Shown piece by piece: positions 1 to 11,783 of a stretch of 64,000 bases of DNA. Made by a program: the position numbers and the translations under genes. The notes beneath the pieces are model-generated. The model saw only the letters and a list, made by a program, of their open reading frames with translations, searched no databases and was not told the origin of the DNA. The stretch is taken from positions 12,584,501-12,648,500 of the forward strand of contig NC_134746.1 of the NCBI RefSeq assembly GCF_050436995.1, read 5' to 3'. The DNA comes from Anticarsia gemmatalis (lineage: Eukaryota; Arthropoda; Insecta; Lepidoptera; Erebidae). Positions within the stretch are counted from its first letter, which is position 1; every line of letters starts with the position of its first letter.

Positions 1-1626
1 TCGATAAAAAATATGGAATTCGATAATCGCAAAAAGTGTTATAGAGTTCGGGTGGCGTGTTTCCCCGCCGATCAGTATGCGACACGCGCACCACTCCATA
101 TGTCTTGTTTACAATCCGGGTGTCGCACGTAGCGATCGTGAAGGAACAATTATGTTGCTAAATCGTGGACTATTGTATTCGCGGTGTGCGCGACCGTTAG
201 TCGCGACCTTGAGCGTGATACGTTGAACTCTGCGCTCTGAGCCTTTGAGGTATTAATCGCTGCGTTTCAAAAAGAAGAAAACCTCTCTCGGAAAGTGAAG
301 TCGCAGATACGAGACGGTCGTTACTGAGCGTGCATTCGTTTGGTTCGAGCGCCCGAGGCCAATCATGTCTCGGTATAATAAAGGGTTGCGCGCGTCCTTT
401 TGGTCGGGCCTTTAGATTTATGGCCTCGGCAGGCTGGCGAGCCGCCGCCGCCGACGCCCGCGCCGTACGTTTGTCACACCATTATCACGATCGAATGCTC
501 GCATCCTCTATTGACTCCAGTAATTGCCAACATGTGCTCAATACGAGGCTATGAGCTCTAACCTCGCGTCGCGGCGCCGCACTGCCTCAGCTTACAATTA
601 AACTCAAAAGAATAGTGTTATACATTAATCATCTTAACTGCAACACGACATGGTCACGCCCATATTAATATTTATGCTGATCGAAGTAGATGATATGGTA
701 AATGGAAAAACTCTTGTTTTTGTTCGCGGTATCACTTACGGAACAAATATGAATTTAAAACAGTTTTTATTTTGTGTTCTCGATGCCTGGAAGCCATTTA
801 GTGGCTCGGTTTAGTTTTGGAGTTTATCGAACGGTAATTTGTATTCTCGAACGCCTTGTAATTAATTTGAAGTGTTTTGGTATCATATTTCGGTTTGTAA
901 TAGGTGCGATCGGTGGAGATATCGCTGTTATTTTGTCAAGACACTTAATAAAAAGACAATACGATACGTTGGATTACCTGACACCTCAGTTCATAACATT
1001 TGATGTTTTGATACCGTGGATTGAGGCGTTGAACTGAGAATTCACATGCTATTAGCGGCTTGTTAGTCGCTGAAATACTAAGAAGGGTGTTCATTACATT
1101 AGCACATCTGTTGATGTTATCGGGGATCTATCGGGTGCGCTTGAGCAGCTCGTTTCAAGCCTCGACGCGATTCGCACCAGCCGTGCACCCGTAAATGATG
1201 CGATTGATATCAACGTTTCGTTTACGTTCTACAGTAAACTTCTGTGTGATACTCGACTACTCAATTACAAGGGTTCGTGTGAAGATTTATGTCCTTTGAT
1301 ACAGCAGATTTTTAAATCCTCGTTAGTATAAATCGAGGAGTCTGGGAAATACTTTAAGTTGCCTACGTCTACCTGTAACATAGGTTTGGTGTCGAAACTT
1401 GATCTCAATCTTGTACTTATAACTATCTATGTTAAGTAAAAATACTATCCAAGTTCCCTATAGCACTAACATAGAAACCTCACATGCAACTATGTAAATA
1501 ACAGCTTGAAACCTTAAACTTCCATCATCTTGGCATTAGAAATGCTTACATAAGGCGGCCATGACAAACTGCAGCGCGGCAAAATTTCCGCCTGATCTTA
1601 CTGAGACGTGTGCGTCTGCGCACATG

Positions 1627-1676
1627 GTGGGGGGCGGGCTGAGGGGCGAAGGGGGCGAAGGAGAAGGGGAGGGGGA
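1627..1676 (+). other. G-rich, nearly homopurine tract with G-quadruplex potential
   Basis: Six runs of three or more G separated by one to seven bases, largely purine over about 50 bases, in an AT-rich region. Could form a quadruplex or triplex on the plus strand; seen directly, function unknown. Confidence 0.6.
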
Positions 1677-3167
1677 ATGCACGTGTGTGCAGTAACTCGA
1701 TCCTGGTGTATAGATAATTCCGTATTGTGTCACACAATGGTGTATGGACCCGAGGGATGATGAATACCCGAAGATTGCTTTGATATGATGGCAATTTTAT
1801 TTTTAATTGCTAAGGTTTTGGGGGAGGTAGTTCACCGTACATATATTTATTTATGTTAATCGTTATGAATTTTGGTGCAGGTTAATTTCAATTATTTTGA
1901 ATGTCGATATCATTAACCCTGCATTTTACACACGCCTGCTCTATCTAACAAAGTAATGGAAAAGAATATCACAGTATTATCTCTAAAAGTCCAATTTTCT
2001 AGACCAACTGTCTAGAAAGTCTCTGTGACTTTATCCATAGTCTTGTTTACAAAAGTTTACAAATCAAGTCCAAAACATTTCCATCAAAAGTCTTTCTACT
2101 GCCATCAATTTCCCTACCACCATATTAGCTTATCCAAACAGCGGTAATGTGTGGCACATTATCGTAATAACCGTCGATTTGTACAACAATGGCGTCACCT
2201 TGCCGGTGTCAGCAGTGTTCATGGCAGTTCGTCTCATCTGTTCATCAACGGATGTTGGGGTACACAGATTATGATACAGATGTGAATTTTTTGTGTTCAT
2301 GGTTTTGATTATGAAAAAAGGATTTTTATTGAATCATTTTTGTAGAATTGTTTAAGCATGCATCTATAGGTTGCAGTAGGTAGGACGGAATTTCTATATG
2401 GAAAAAAAAGTTAAGTTGAAGGTAGCATTACGACAATAAAATCACAATAAAGTAGTCTGATTCTAGACCCAATAGTTTAATCCTTTTTTTTGGTGAATGA
2501 AATCAAATGAGGTTTTAACTTTAATGACATGTCATTACTCATCTAAATTGAGGGTTAATTGCTAATAGGTACCCTATGATTAATCTTTTATAATGCAGAG
2601 GGAGGATATTACAACAAAATATTGTGCGGTCAATTTATTTATAGCATGTTTAAACAAGTTTATGAAAACCCATACACAACTACAACTACACTATAAGAGT
2701 GATTATAGAAACGCAAAAAACGTTCACTTAGCCACAAAGTTGCCTACAATTATAAATTTTACGATCAATTTGTATCCAATTTTAATTAAAACTCTAGAAC
2801 AACTATGGCTAAATTTGTTTAGCAGATGTTGGTAGACCTTCGGAAACATCTGCGTTAGTCATTGTCCTTCCTATTCTGTCCTTATTCATTAACAGCTCGA
2901 TAATATTAAAAGCCCTTAAAGGAAATTTTGAATTTCAAATGAGAGTTTTTATTTAATTACATTCGATTACTGATTTATCACGGTATGTTAATTACATTTT
3001 TAAGTAGAATTCCTTGTTATCAGTTACATATTACTAGATCGATATTATAAGTGTAGAGTTAGTTTAGCTTAAAATACTCTATGAAAGTTGTGAGCGCAAG
3101 CTGCGCGCGCGCTTCACGCACACAGAGACGTGTCCGTGCGTGTTACGTGTGCGCATGTGTGCGTGCG

Positions 3168-3176
3168 CGTGGGAAC
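3168..3176 (+). promoter_or_regulatory. Candidate Su(H) site
   Basis: CGTGGGAAC, exact match to YGTGRGAAM, inside a CpG-rich island of the 5' stretch. Su(H) is the DNA-binding partner of Notch, so autoregulation is possible; motif evidence only. Confidence 0.3.
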
Positions 3177-5436
3177 GGGCGCGGCGGACGCGTGCGCGGA
3201 TTGTGACATGCGCGTATTGTGCATTATTTAAACAAATCAACATTTTTTTACCTTATAACATGGTCTGTTTTACCTTTGATGGACGAAGGGCGTATTTGTA
3301 TTGATTTTCCATTAATGTTGTTACATGAGGTCATAGATTACACATGTATCTGACTATGAATGGTGTACAAAAATTATGATTTTATGACAAAGAAAAAAAA
3401 ATATATTTGTGTAATTATGACGCAAGTTAATCTAGAAGTAGGAAAAAATAATTGAAAAACTGAATTCTGAGATCAATGAGATCAATAAAACAACTACTTC
3501 GGTTTAACTTTTTATTCCATTTTCAAATGTTACCATAGAGACAGCTTCTTATTTCTAATATTGTAAAACGTCTATTTGTCTATGCTACGACCACAGATTA
3601 ATATGACTTGCACGATCAAGCTGATTATTTCATGATAACTTCATTTGTAACCTGTTATGTTAAATGACGGAGGCGAGGTTATTTTTGTGATTTCATTATT
3701 GTTTTTCTTTAAATAAATAACAGGATAAGAAATTGTTAAAGCAGGTTGTCGAAGAATGCTTTTACCATAAGATATCGACTTACTTCAACTTTTGAAGAGT
3801 TCTACATTGCACATCCCAGACAAGATCTTTTCTTTTGTATAGAGAAAAGTATTATATTAAAAACGAGGTTCCCTAATTAATGTTTTCATAAAACCTTCAA
3901 AAATTACACATAGTGTTACACAATCCATTCTACTATTTTACTACCACAATAAGAAAGAAAAACAAAGCTCACGATACATCTTAAAATTCCAAACATAATT
4001 ATAAATGTAGATATCAAACTGGATTGAAACACGTGAAGAGCTCATTTATTTTATTTACTCTCTAAAAATACATTCTATAAAATAATTTTCGACATCTCAC
4101 TCGTACAAATCACCATTTGGAGTCATTACCATTTGGCAAATGTTTGTAGAGTCACGATTTCACAACTATACGCCGAATTTTGTTATTATTATGTTGGCCA
4201 ACCTTTTGTAGACTTTTGCTTGCTTAACTTGGGTCAAAAAAATTACGGTCCTTAAGTTTTGTGACAGGTATATTATTATTGGCGGAGTTTCCTTGACGCT
4301 TGTCGTAAATAATGGACTTAATTGTAGCTATATTTTAAACAGCGGCTATGTATCTTTATAGAAATAACTAAACTTTAAATTAGGTTATGGTTAAAGATAT
4401 TTATTTCTCGAAAGATATCACTAACATCGAACAACGCATATTAATTTAAGAATGCATATATTCTAAAATTAGCTGTTAATAAATATAAATGCTGATAACG
4501 CAGTTCTCATTCAAGCCGTTTATTATTTTCCAATAACAAAACCAAGCATGAATTATGCCCGTACATACACAGAGCACTTAAGCCGGGCCTGGTCCGTGGC
4601 AGCCCTACCTGAGAGCCCCCGAGGCACATGGATGGCGGCGCTATTGTCCTCCATGCGCTTGCTCATGCACCCTGTATATTATTTGTATTTGTTCGCATTT
4701 CATTTCGCTCTACGCGTTCAATTCTCTCTGTATTTCTGTCCTGACGTTAGTTAGTGACACGATTCGATTGTACTACGGTTTTATTATCTCAGTCCATTGT
4801 GTACCTGAAGGCTTCATTTTGCTCTTGCTTTTTTATCCCAAGCTCTCTAGACGCAGCAAAAAGAGTTATTAACTTTAATATTAATTACTTTGTAACTGTA
4901 TGAACGTTTTATCAACAATCTTGTACCGAAGTCATTCCATCACTCAACTCATCTCTAAGTAGCATAACTATAAATCTCTCTATAAGAAAAACTTGAAGAA
5001 TTCAAGTGCACGGAGGTTACCTATTACCTGTAGGTGCTGGTGCCCCCCTCCCGCTACTGTGGCCACGCCCCCCAGCAAATTGCGTCCGCCGGTGAGCAAG
5101 CGCCGCTCGCTCGCCCAATCACGTACTAACATAGATCTGAATTTAACCGATCTAGATGTCTGAACCGTCTAACTTTGTGTAGAAGCTTTCATCAAAAAAC
5201 TCCAATAGTGGGATGTTTATTGTAGTAATTATCACGTCTTGTAGTTTCGTTGTTTTTGTGAGTGGTAGCGCTCTACAGAGCCACCCGCACAATCGATTCT
5301 CAAGCTTGGTCTAAACATAAAATGAATTCACAAAGTGTTACTTTAAATAATTTATCGCAAGCCGTTTAAATTACTTAGTAGCAATATTTCAAGATAAACT
5401 GTAATATTTAGCTCTTCATCTACATGCAACTAAATA

Positions 5437-5472
5437 AGTCCAGCATCCCACTGCTGGGCAAAGTCCACGCCA
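5437..5472. repeat. Short SINE/LINE-tail relic
   Basis: CCCACTGCTGGGCAAAG is shared with the tail of the SINE at 39269-39573 (CCCACTGCTGGGCAAGG). Only a relic. Confidence 0.45.
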
Positions 5473-6108
5473 AATAATATTTCCCAGTTTCACACGAAAC
5501 GTAAGATAGGCCAGTATTTATTACTTCACTATAACATTATCTCAGGACCTATCTATTTTAAGTCGTAGGACATAAAGTTACCTTTATAAAGGGTTCAAAA
5601 ACCTTTAGCTTATTACGTCAATTACTAGGGTCGTGTGGGCCCTTATCGCCGGTGTCTGGGGTCCTATCTGCAAGATTTACAGGGACTGGGAAGTCGAAAG
5701 TAGTAGATACAATCCTAGCCATTGTGGTTACTATCTCTAATTGTTGCAACGCTAATTAGGCATTCCGTTGTTGCTTTGTGCAGGTTGTACAAGGATGTGT
5801 TTGCTAAATTGTTGTTTGGAATCCTCCTGGAATCTCCTGGAATTTATGTTTGGTTAGTTTCTGATGGATTTAGGGACAACAGTATATCAGATGATGTTAG
5901 TCAAGTTAAAGTACGTTAATTTACTTAGTGAATCATTATTTATAACATTATCGTCAGTCCCCCAAAATCGTACATTATCAACGAAGATCAAGGTCACCAG
6001 AAAACAACACATTAACAATATTGAGTACATGTAAATGACTGTATCAATCAATGAATCAGATATTATCTTGTAAGGCTAAGTAAGTAGTAACGCAAATATA
6101 GCTCCACA

Positions 6109-6360
6109 TCTATACTAATATTATAAAGCTGAAGAGTTTGTTTGTTTGTTTGAACGCGCTAATCTCAAGAGCTACTGGTCCGATTTGAAAAATTCTTTCA
6201 GTGTTAGATAGCCCATTTATCGAGGAAGGCTATAGGCTATATAACATCACGCTACGGTCATTAGGAGCGGAGCAGCAACGAAAAACGTTACAAAAACGGG
6301 GAAAGTTTTGACCCATTCATTCTCTTAGGTGACGCAAGCGAAGTTGCGCGGGTCAGCTAG
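6109..6360 (+). mobile_element. Non-autonomous Helitron-like element, copy 1
   Basis: 5' end TCTATACTAATATTATAAAG; 3' end hairpin CGCAA-GCGAAG-TTGCG, eight bases, then CTAG. Flanked by A on the left and T on the right, without target duplication. 252 bases with a (GTTT)n run and no coding capacity. Closely resembles the short Helitrons (Lep1 type, from memory) reported across Lepidoptera. Confidence 0.9.
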
Positions 6361-6687
6361 TTGTGAATAAAGCTATAAAACCATTGTCATAACAGCGCTC
6401 CATAAAATCTCATTACACAATCCTTTTCTAAGAACAGACACCCGATCGTTATTCAGAACGAGCACTTTTTAATCGTCCCCGTGCTGTGTCACATGTGACC
6501 ACAAACACATCTAGTATGTGGGAATGAGGTCTACGTTCATATTATTCTCTACGCACATTTAGCATTACACTCCAAAAAGCTTAACCAAAACACAATTTGC
6601 ATACAAAGCCGGGAGAAAATAGAAGTATTTATCGAACAAGCGAGATGTAATGTTTTAGTTGCGCGCGCGCCCGATGAGCTACGACGC

Positions 6688-6699
6688 TGCGCCTGCGCA
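6688..6699. promoter_or_regulatory. NRF-1/Erect-wing-like palindrome
   Basis: TGCGCCTGCGCA, matching the NRF-1/EWG consensus (TGCGCANGCGCA, near match) inside a small CpG-rich block. Prediction by motif only. Confidence 0.4.
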
Positions 6700-7697
6700 T
6701 GCTACCGTGCGTTTTATGGTAGGATTGACTTTTATTTATTTTCCGACGTACACTTTATGTCCCATGCCTCGGTCTTAATTGCTGTAAGAAATTGTTATTA
6801 TAGTTCAGTCTTTTGTAGTAGCCGAAGATAAATATGCCACGGTTTATTACTAGGTGCCCGAGTTGTTCTTGATTTATTTTTAAGAGCAGCTCTTTTTATT
6901 TTCCATTTACTTTATACTTTACTTAAGGCCTGTTATTGTTTAAGTACTTATAGTAAACATGACAAATATCCTTTTAAATAACTATCATATAGTGACAGCT
7001 CAGCCAGTCAGTCTACAGTGTCATACTAAACTTTCTTGAAAGCAAACAGCCTAACACCAATTACTATAATTCCCATCCACACGCCACGTAAGGTGGATAA
7101 CTGCGCATGCCCATAGCAGATCCACCTAATGATGTCAGGAAGAGAACTGGTCCATACTCTTTGAGGAAAAAACGGTGGATCCCGTGGAAAAACGCCCGTT
7201 CTGGTAGGACATGGTTCTACACCGTTACACCACAAATTGGTCTGTGAAGGAAGTCAGCTGATTATTAAGCTATGTGGTAATAAGCCAGTAAAGTTCTAAG
7301 AGACAGATTAGTTAGAGATTTTTTGCTGGTGGTTTTTTGTATGGAGGGAAATTGGTAGTGTGGTTAAAGTGTTTTCTTACTGGTATAGGTATATAGAATC
7401 TTATGCAGAAATTATTAAGAAACTTATGAAATTATTCAAGTTAAATTAAGTTATTATATGCGCAGTGCAGGGCTATCCGTCCTATCTTATAAACCATCGC
7501 ATATAGGCAACAAGAAACGTCGAAGTTTACCAGATAAATGTATCTGAAAATTTCAGTGCTATTTACCTACCTGCAGCAAAGTAAATAACAGATCAAATTT
7601 TTCAAACATCAACATTCAAAAAGATAATCTCATTACCAAAACGCCTTCACGTTTCGACACTATTGCGTTAAACGATAGAGCGTCAAGATACACCCAT

Positions 7698-7709
7698 TGC
7701 GCATGCGCA
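7698..7709. promoter_or_regulatory. NRF-1/Erect-wing-like palindrome, perfect
   Basis: TGCGCATGCGCA, the exact palindromic consensus, in a CpG-rich block followed by a run of alternating CG. Prediction by motif only. Confidence 0.45.
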
Positions 7710-7829
7710 CGCAGCCGTCAGCGCGCGCGCATCTGATAACCGAGCGACATGCGACGTGCCCTGCGCGCTTCCACGAAGACGACGGCATGCGGCATACGCG
7801 CCCATCATGTTTGTTAATCATATTATACA

Positions 7830-8075
7830 CTAGCTGACCTGACTTTGCTTGCGTCACATTAAAGAGAATGGATCAAAATTTTCCCCGTTTTTGTAGCATT
7901 TTTTACTGGTACTCTGCTCCTATTAGTCATAGCGTGATGATATATAGCCTATAACCTTCCTCGATAAATGGGCTATCTAACAGTGAAATAATTTTTCAAA
8001 TCGGGCCAGTAGTTCCTGAGATTAGCGCGTTCAAACAAACAAACAAACTCTTCAGCTTTATAATATTAGTATAGA
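7830..8075 (-). mobile_element. Non-autonomous Helitron-like element, copy 2
   Basis: Minus-strand copy of the 6109-6360 family, starting here at CTAGCTGACC; its 3' hairpin is partly decayed. At the far end the TTAGTATAGA motif is duplicated (to 8085). With copy 1 it forms an inverted pair 1.5 kb apart. Confidence 0.87.
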
Positions 8076-10621
8076 TTAGTATAGATTCATTCATAAATAC
8101 TCATGCTAATTATGATGTATGGAACGTATACGTACTGTTAGATTTGGTGCACACGTATATTTGGTAAAACTGGTACGGAAAACTGGTCTAGATTCCACCC
8201 GAACTGATAAATTATGTCATTCAACATTCTTCCATGTTTTTAATTTATTCAGCTATTCATATGTACTATGTAAGGACCTCCTTAAATTATTTAGTGTTTT
8301 TTAGGAAACCTTTGCCCTTTTAAAGACAGTTTTTACCTATCCATTGATCGAAAATTCTATTTTTTATCTTACTTAAAATTTACTCTAAATTAATTACAGA
8401 ATCCTTTTTACTAACATTTTTCCCGTCTCATTATTTACACCAGCCGCAGCTAAAAAACTGCATCCCAAAATACCATTTCCTTATTCAGCAACATAAAATG
8501 GCGCAGCTTTCTTTAAAAGTTCATAGTAACAGCGTATCGCATTACTAGCTAGCGGTTAACACGCAACAATTTATTTATTGCGGGCACAGCGCTCGACGCG
8601 CCATCTCCTGTCACAGGCTATAAATTATAGCTACACTGAACACCGCCAGCCTTGATCGGGCGGATTTTCCAACACTGTTTTGGCACAGGATTTACTTGGA
8701 CTTGAATTGTAAGCTCATTGTGAAGTTTATAGTATCGCGTCCTCAATTTGAGGTGACGCTCAAGCAATTGTGTGAAGCAATTGTGTGTCAAAACTGCTGA
8801 CATATTGAGATTTAAACGTTCCATAAAATTGAAAGACGTTTCAGTATTTCATGTGTCTTTTCAAAGCAATGTTTTTGTAAGACTCTCTTTGAAAAATCTT
8901 GTCTTGATTGTTATGCCGCATATGCACTTGTGTCCTTAACGGTATTCCAATATTGGTGATGGGGAAAACCCTGTGATGTTATTCCAATGACAATAATGAT
9001 GGCCCATAAAGATTTGATGAAATCTGTGCCTAACAAAGCTTGGGCATGTAGCCAGTTGTAAAAACCAGTGACACAAACCTTCAACTGAAAAAGAGCAATG
9101 AGATACGAGATAACAAAGAATAATGAAACCAAAAATAAAATGTTGTATGAAAAATCTTCACGAAGCTTAATAAAAACGATGATGTAAGTGGATGTTAGTA
9201 GATGGAATCTCAAACAAGTCCACAACTTGGTACAATCTGCGCAATAAAAACAACACAGCCACGGCTGCACTCAGTTGTATTTTTCACTCGATATAATTAG
9301 ATCGACGATAATGATAATTTATTGTTCGCCCCATAATGAAGATTTAGCTCCTAGTCTTGTTGAACAAAAGCCCTATTTTCGCGGCCGGTTATAATTTTGA
9401 GAGATAATCTCGGACGCTGGCGGCGTCATCTGCGGTCTTATTGTTTCATCGACGTCGTAATTAACGCCATGAGAAAACCTCGGGTTTTAGGACCCCTTAC
9501 CTTATCATCTTTATGACTCAGGTGGGAACAATTTTTGTCCTAAGCAGGTGTGGCCAGAGCATCTCAATTTTTACTTATAAAGTGACGTAATCTTACAATT
9601 TAAAATTGTTAGTTCGAATCAAAATACCTTTCAGTATTCTGTAGCCAAAACAAGCAAGACCTTCTAAGAATGTTTTGCAATAACATAAGCGAGTTGGTGC
9701 GGCGCATGCACCCCTTGGCTGAGGTCAGTGCGTGGGCGCATCGAACAGGCTCTGTCCTCCGTCCTCCCACGCGAGCGGCCCAGCATACAGGCTCACCTCA
9801 ACTCACCAACCTATGTAACAAAATCACGATAAACACATTTGTATTTGGTGAAACCCATTGTTTAGTTCCAACATTTTGTTTTTGCTTAAACCAAACTCAT
9901 GGAATATTTTATGCCTTTTCTCCCTTTACCTCTGATTTTATTCTCGTACCAGAATGCACATAGCTTTCTCCGTTTATAGCACCTTGTTGGTTCAACGTTA
10001 ATAAAACATTAATATTCATAATTATTGGAAAATAAATAACGTTAGTTCAATACTCATTTTATGAGATTCACGGCCCATAAATTTGGTGGTTATAATTGTT
10101 ACAAATAATATAAACAATATTAAATACACAAATCGTTTATTATGAATGTATAATCAAACAGGCCAATATGGGTTTATGACGTTCAATTTGGGTGAAATGT
10201 CTATGAATACGTTAGTTCTCACAGACACCTAGAGTGTTGGTATTGGAGCGGTTTAATAAATGAGATTTACTTCATTTAAGGCCATTAACATACACGTGGG
10301 TGGGTACATTGGGAACGTTGGTACCACGCACTATAATATAAACTGATACAATAAAACTAGTGGGTGGTTACACCCTTTTTAAAGCCTTTTTTAATGGCGC
10401 AGTGTTTGCAGTAAAAGTAAGTATTGAAATACAAACCGAAGATTGTAAATGATAAGTTTTACGATGGTATAGATAGAAGATATGAAATATCAATTTCATT
10501 GAGGAAGTTGGTCTCAGTAAGTGCTTTGGTTTAAAAGTACGACACGGTCTTTTATCTGCTATTCATCTATGGTGTTAGTATTGAAACAATATTATCAGTT
10601 TTGTATATTATATCTAAATAT

Positions 10622-10690
10622 CTGGGGGCACGGAAGTGCCCCCGCAAGTCGAGCAAAAAAAAAGCGGCACGGCCGTAACATCCTTTTCTC
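10622..10690 (+). repeat. Hairpin-bearing dispersed repeat, copy 1
   Basis: GGGGGCAC-GGAA-GTGCCCCC stem-loop, GCAAGTCGAGC, a run of A, then GCGGCACGGCCGTAAC and TTTTCTCGA. Almost identical to 55861-55928. Homology to the wider family seems to go on to about 10735 in this copy, so copies share one boundary and differ at the other. Confidence 0.8.
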
Positions 10691-11310
10691 GAAGCAATTC
10701 GGGCTATTTTTGACACCCCTATAATTTCGTAGTGGATAAAACAAGAAGCCTGAATTTTCAGCAACTAATTAGTCATTGTATAAACACGGTATATTTAAAA
10801 TTTCAGTCAATTTGAACCAGTAGTTTAAGAATGACAACTTGTTAAAATTTTGAATTTTGTCACTCACTGATTCACTGACTCACTGACTCACCGATCATCA
10901 AAAGTCTAAGGTACTTCTAGCAGACTTAGAAGCTTAAAATTTAGAATACAAATAGAGTTTAGTGTCTTAATCATGGGAAAAATTCAATATTTTCTAATTT
11001 CGGTCCAGTTTTCTAAATACACTAACTGCAACTATAACTTTGTAATCCCAAATAAATGTATAAGATTACAAGGTTACATTTGCAGTTAATGAATTAAATT
11101 ATTATTTCTGTAGAAAATAAAATAAATAGATGTAAATATGTATCTATTATATGAGACATAACGGGAGGAGGTATAGGGTGGGTAAGGGTGTTTAGCCCAT
11201 GATACTGAACAACATTCCCATAGGAAAATATGTTGAATTATGAAAAAAATACGGCTTTCCATACAAATTGGACTTATGTTTGCTCTATTCGCTCTACAAA
11301 AAGAAGTGAG

Positions 11311-11783
11311 ATGCCATCAAAAACATTCTGTACAAACCTCAAGTCTCGCCGTAAAAAGTTGTGAGATCTATATAATACCAAGTCGATTAATCTATTAAGT
11401 CTCTACTTAAAGGACCTTCTGTCTTAAGTTATAACGTATGTTATTATCATGCCAATTTTAAAAAAATACCTTTAAAACAAATAGATCGGCTTGGTCATCG
11501 CAAGAAAACACAAATTCGCCATTATTAACATTTCAGGAGCATTAACTTCTTGTCGTGCTGTGTAGTGTGATACATACTAATAATCAAATCATGCGATGGC
11601 CAGGTCGGTCTATTTGTTTTAGAGGTATTTTTTTAAAATTGGCATGATAATAACATACGTGATTACTTAAGACAGAAGGTCCTTTAAGTAGAGACTTAAT
11701 AGATTAATCGACTTGGTATTATATAGATCTCACAACTTTTTACGGCGAGACTTGAGGTTTGTACAGAATGTTTTTGATGGCAT
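11311..11783. mobile_element. Long foldback (inverted-repeat) element
   Basis: Left arm 11311-11502 and right arm 11592-11783 are near-perfect reverse complements of about 192 bases each, around an 89-base loop. Outer ends ATGCCATCAAAAACATTCTG and CAGAATGTTTTTGATGGCAT pair exactly; inner ends (AAAACAAATAGATCGGC / GTCGGTCTATTTGTTTT) pair with a few mismatches. A six-base AGAAGT/ACTTCT extension flanks the arms. No coding capacity; likely a MITE. Confidence 0.9.

Noticed and set aside
330..554. Open frame with MASAGWRAAAADARA and a GTACGT donor-like site, considered as the Notch first exon.
   Set aside because: No leucine-rich signal peptide and no EGF cysteines; the phase at the GTACGT does not give the expected EGF 1 half-repeat.
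5040..5110. CCCCCAG ... GTGAGC bracket resembling a tiny exon in a GC island.
   Set aside because: Only 17 bases would be included and they encode nothing matching Notch; the phase does not help the 13528 exon.
7026..7235. Minus-strand 69-residue frame with a hydrophobic end (GIIVIGVRLFAF).
   Set aside because: Looked like a small membrane or mitochondrial protein, but I recognise no family and see no splice or promoter context; most likely chance or a decayed copy.
8618..8824. Minus-strand frame just beyond 8911-9270, considered as a continuation of a receptor.
   Set aside because: No conserved C-terminal receptor motif and no convincing splice link.
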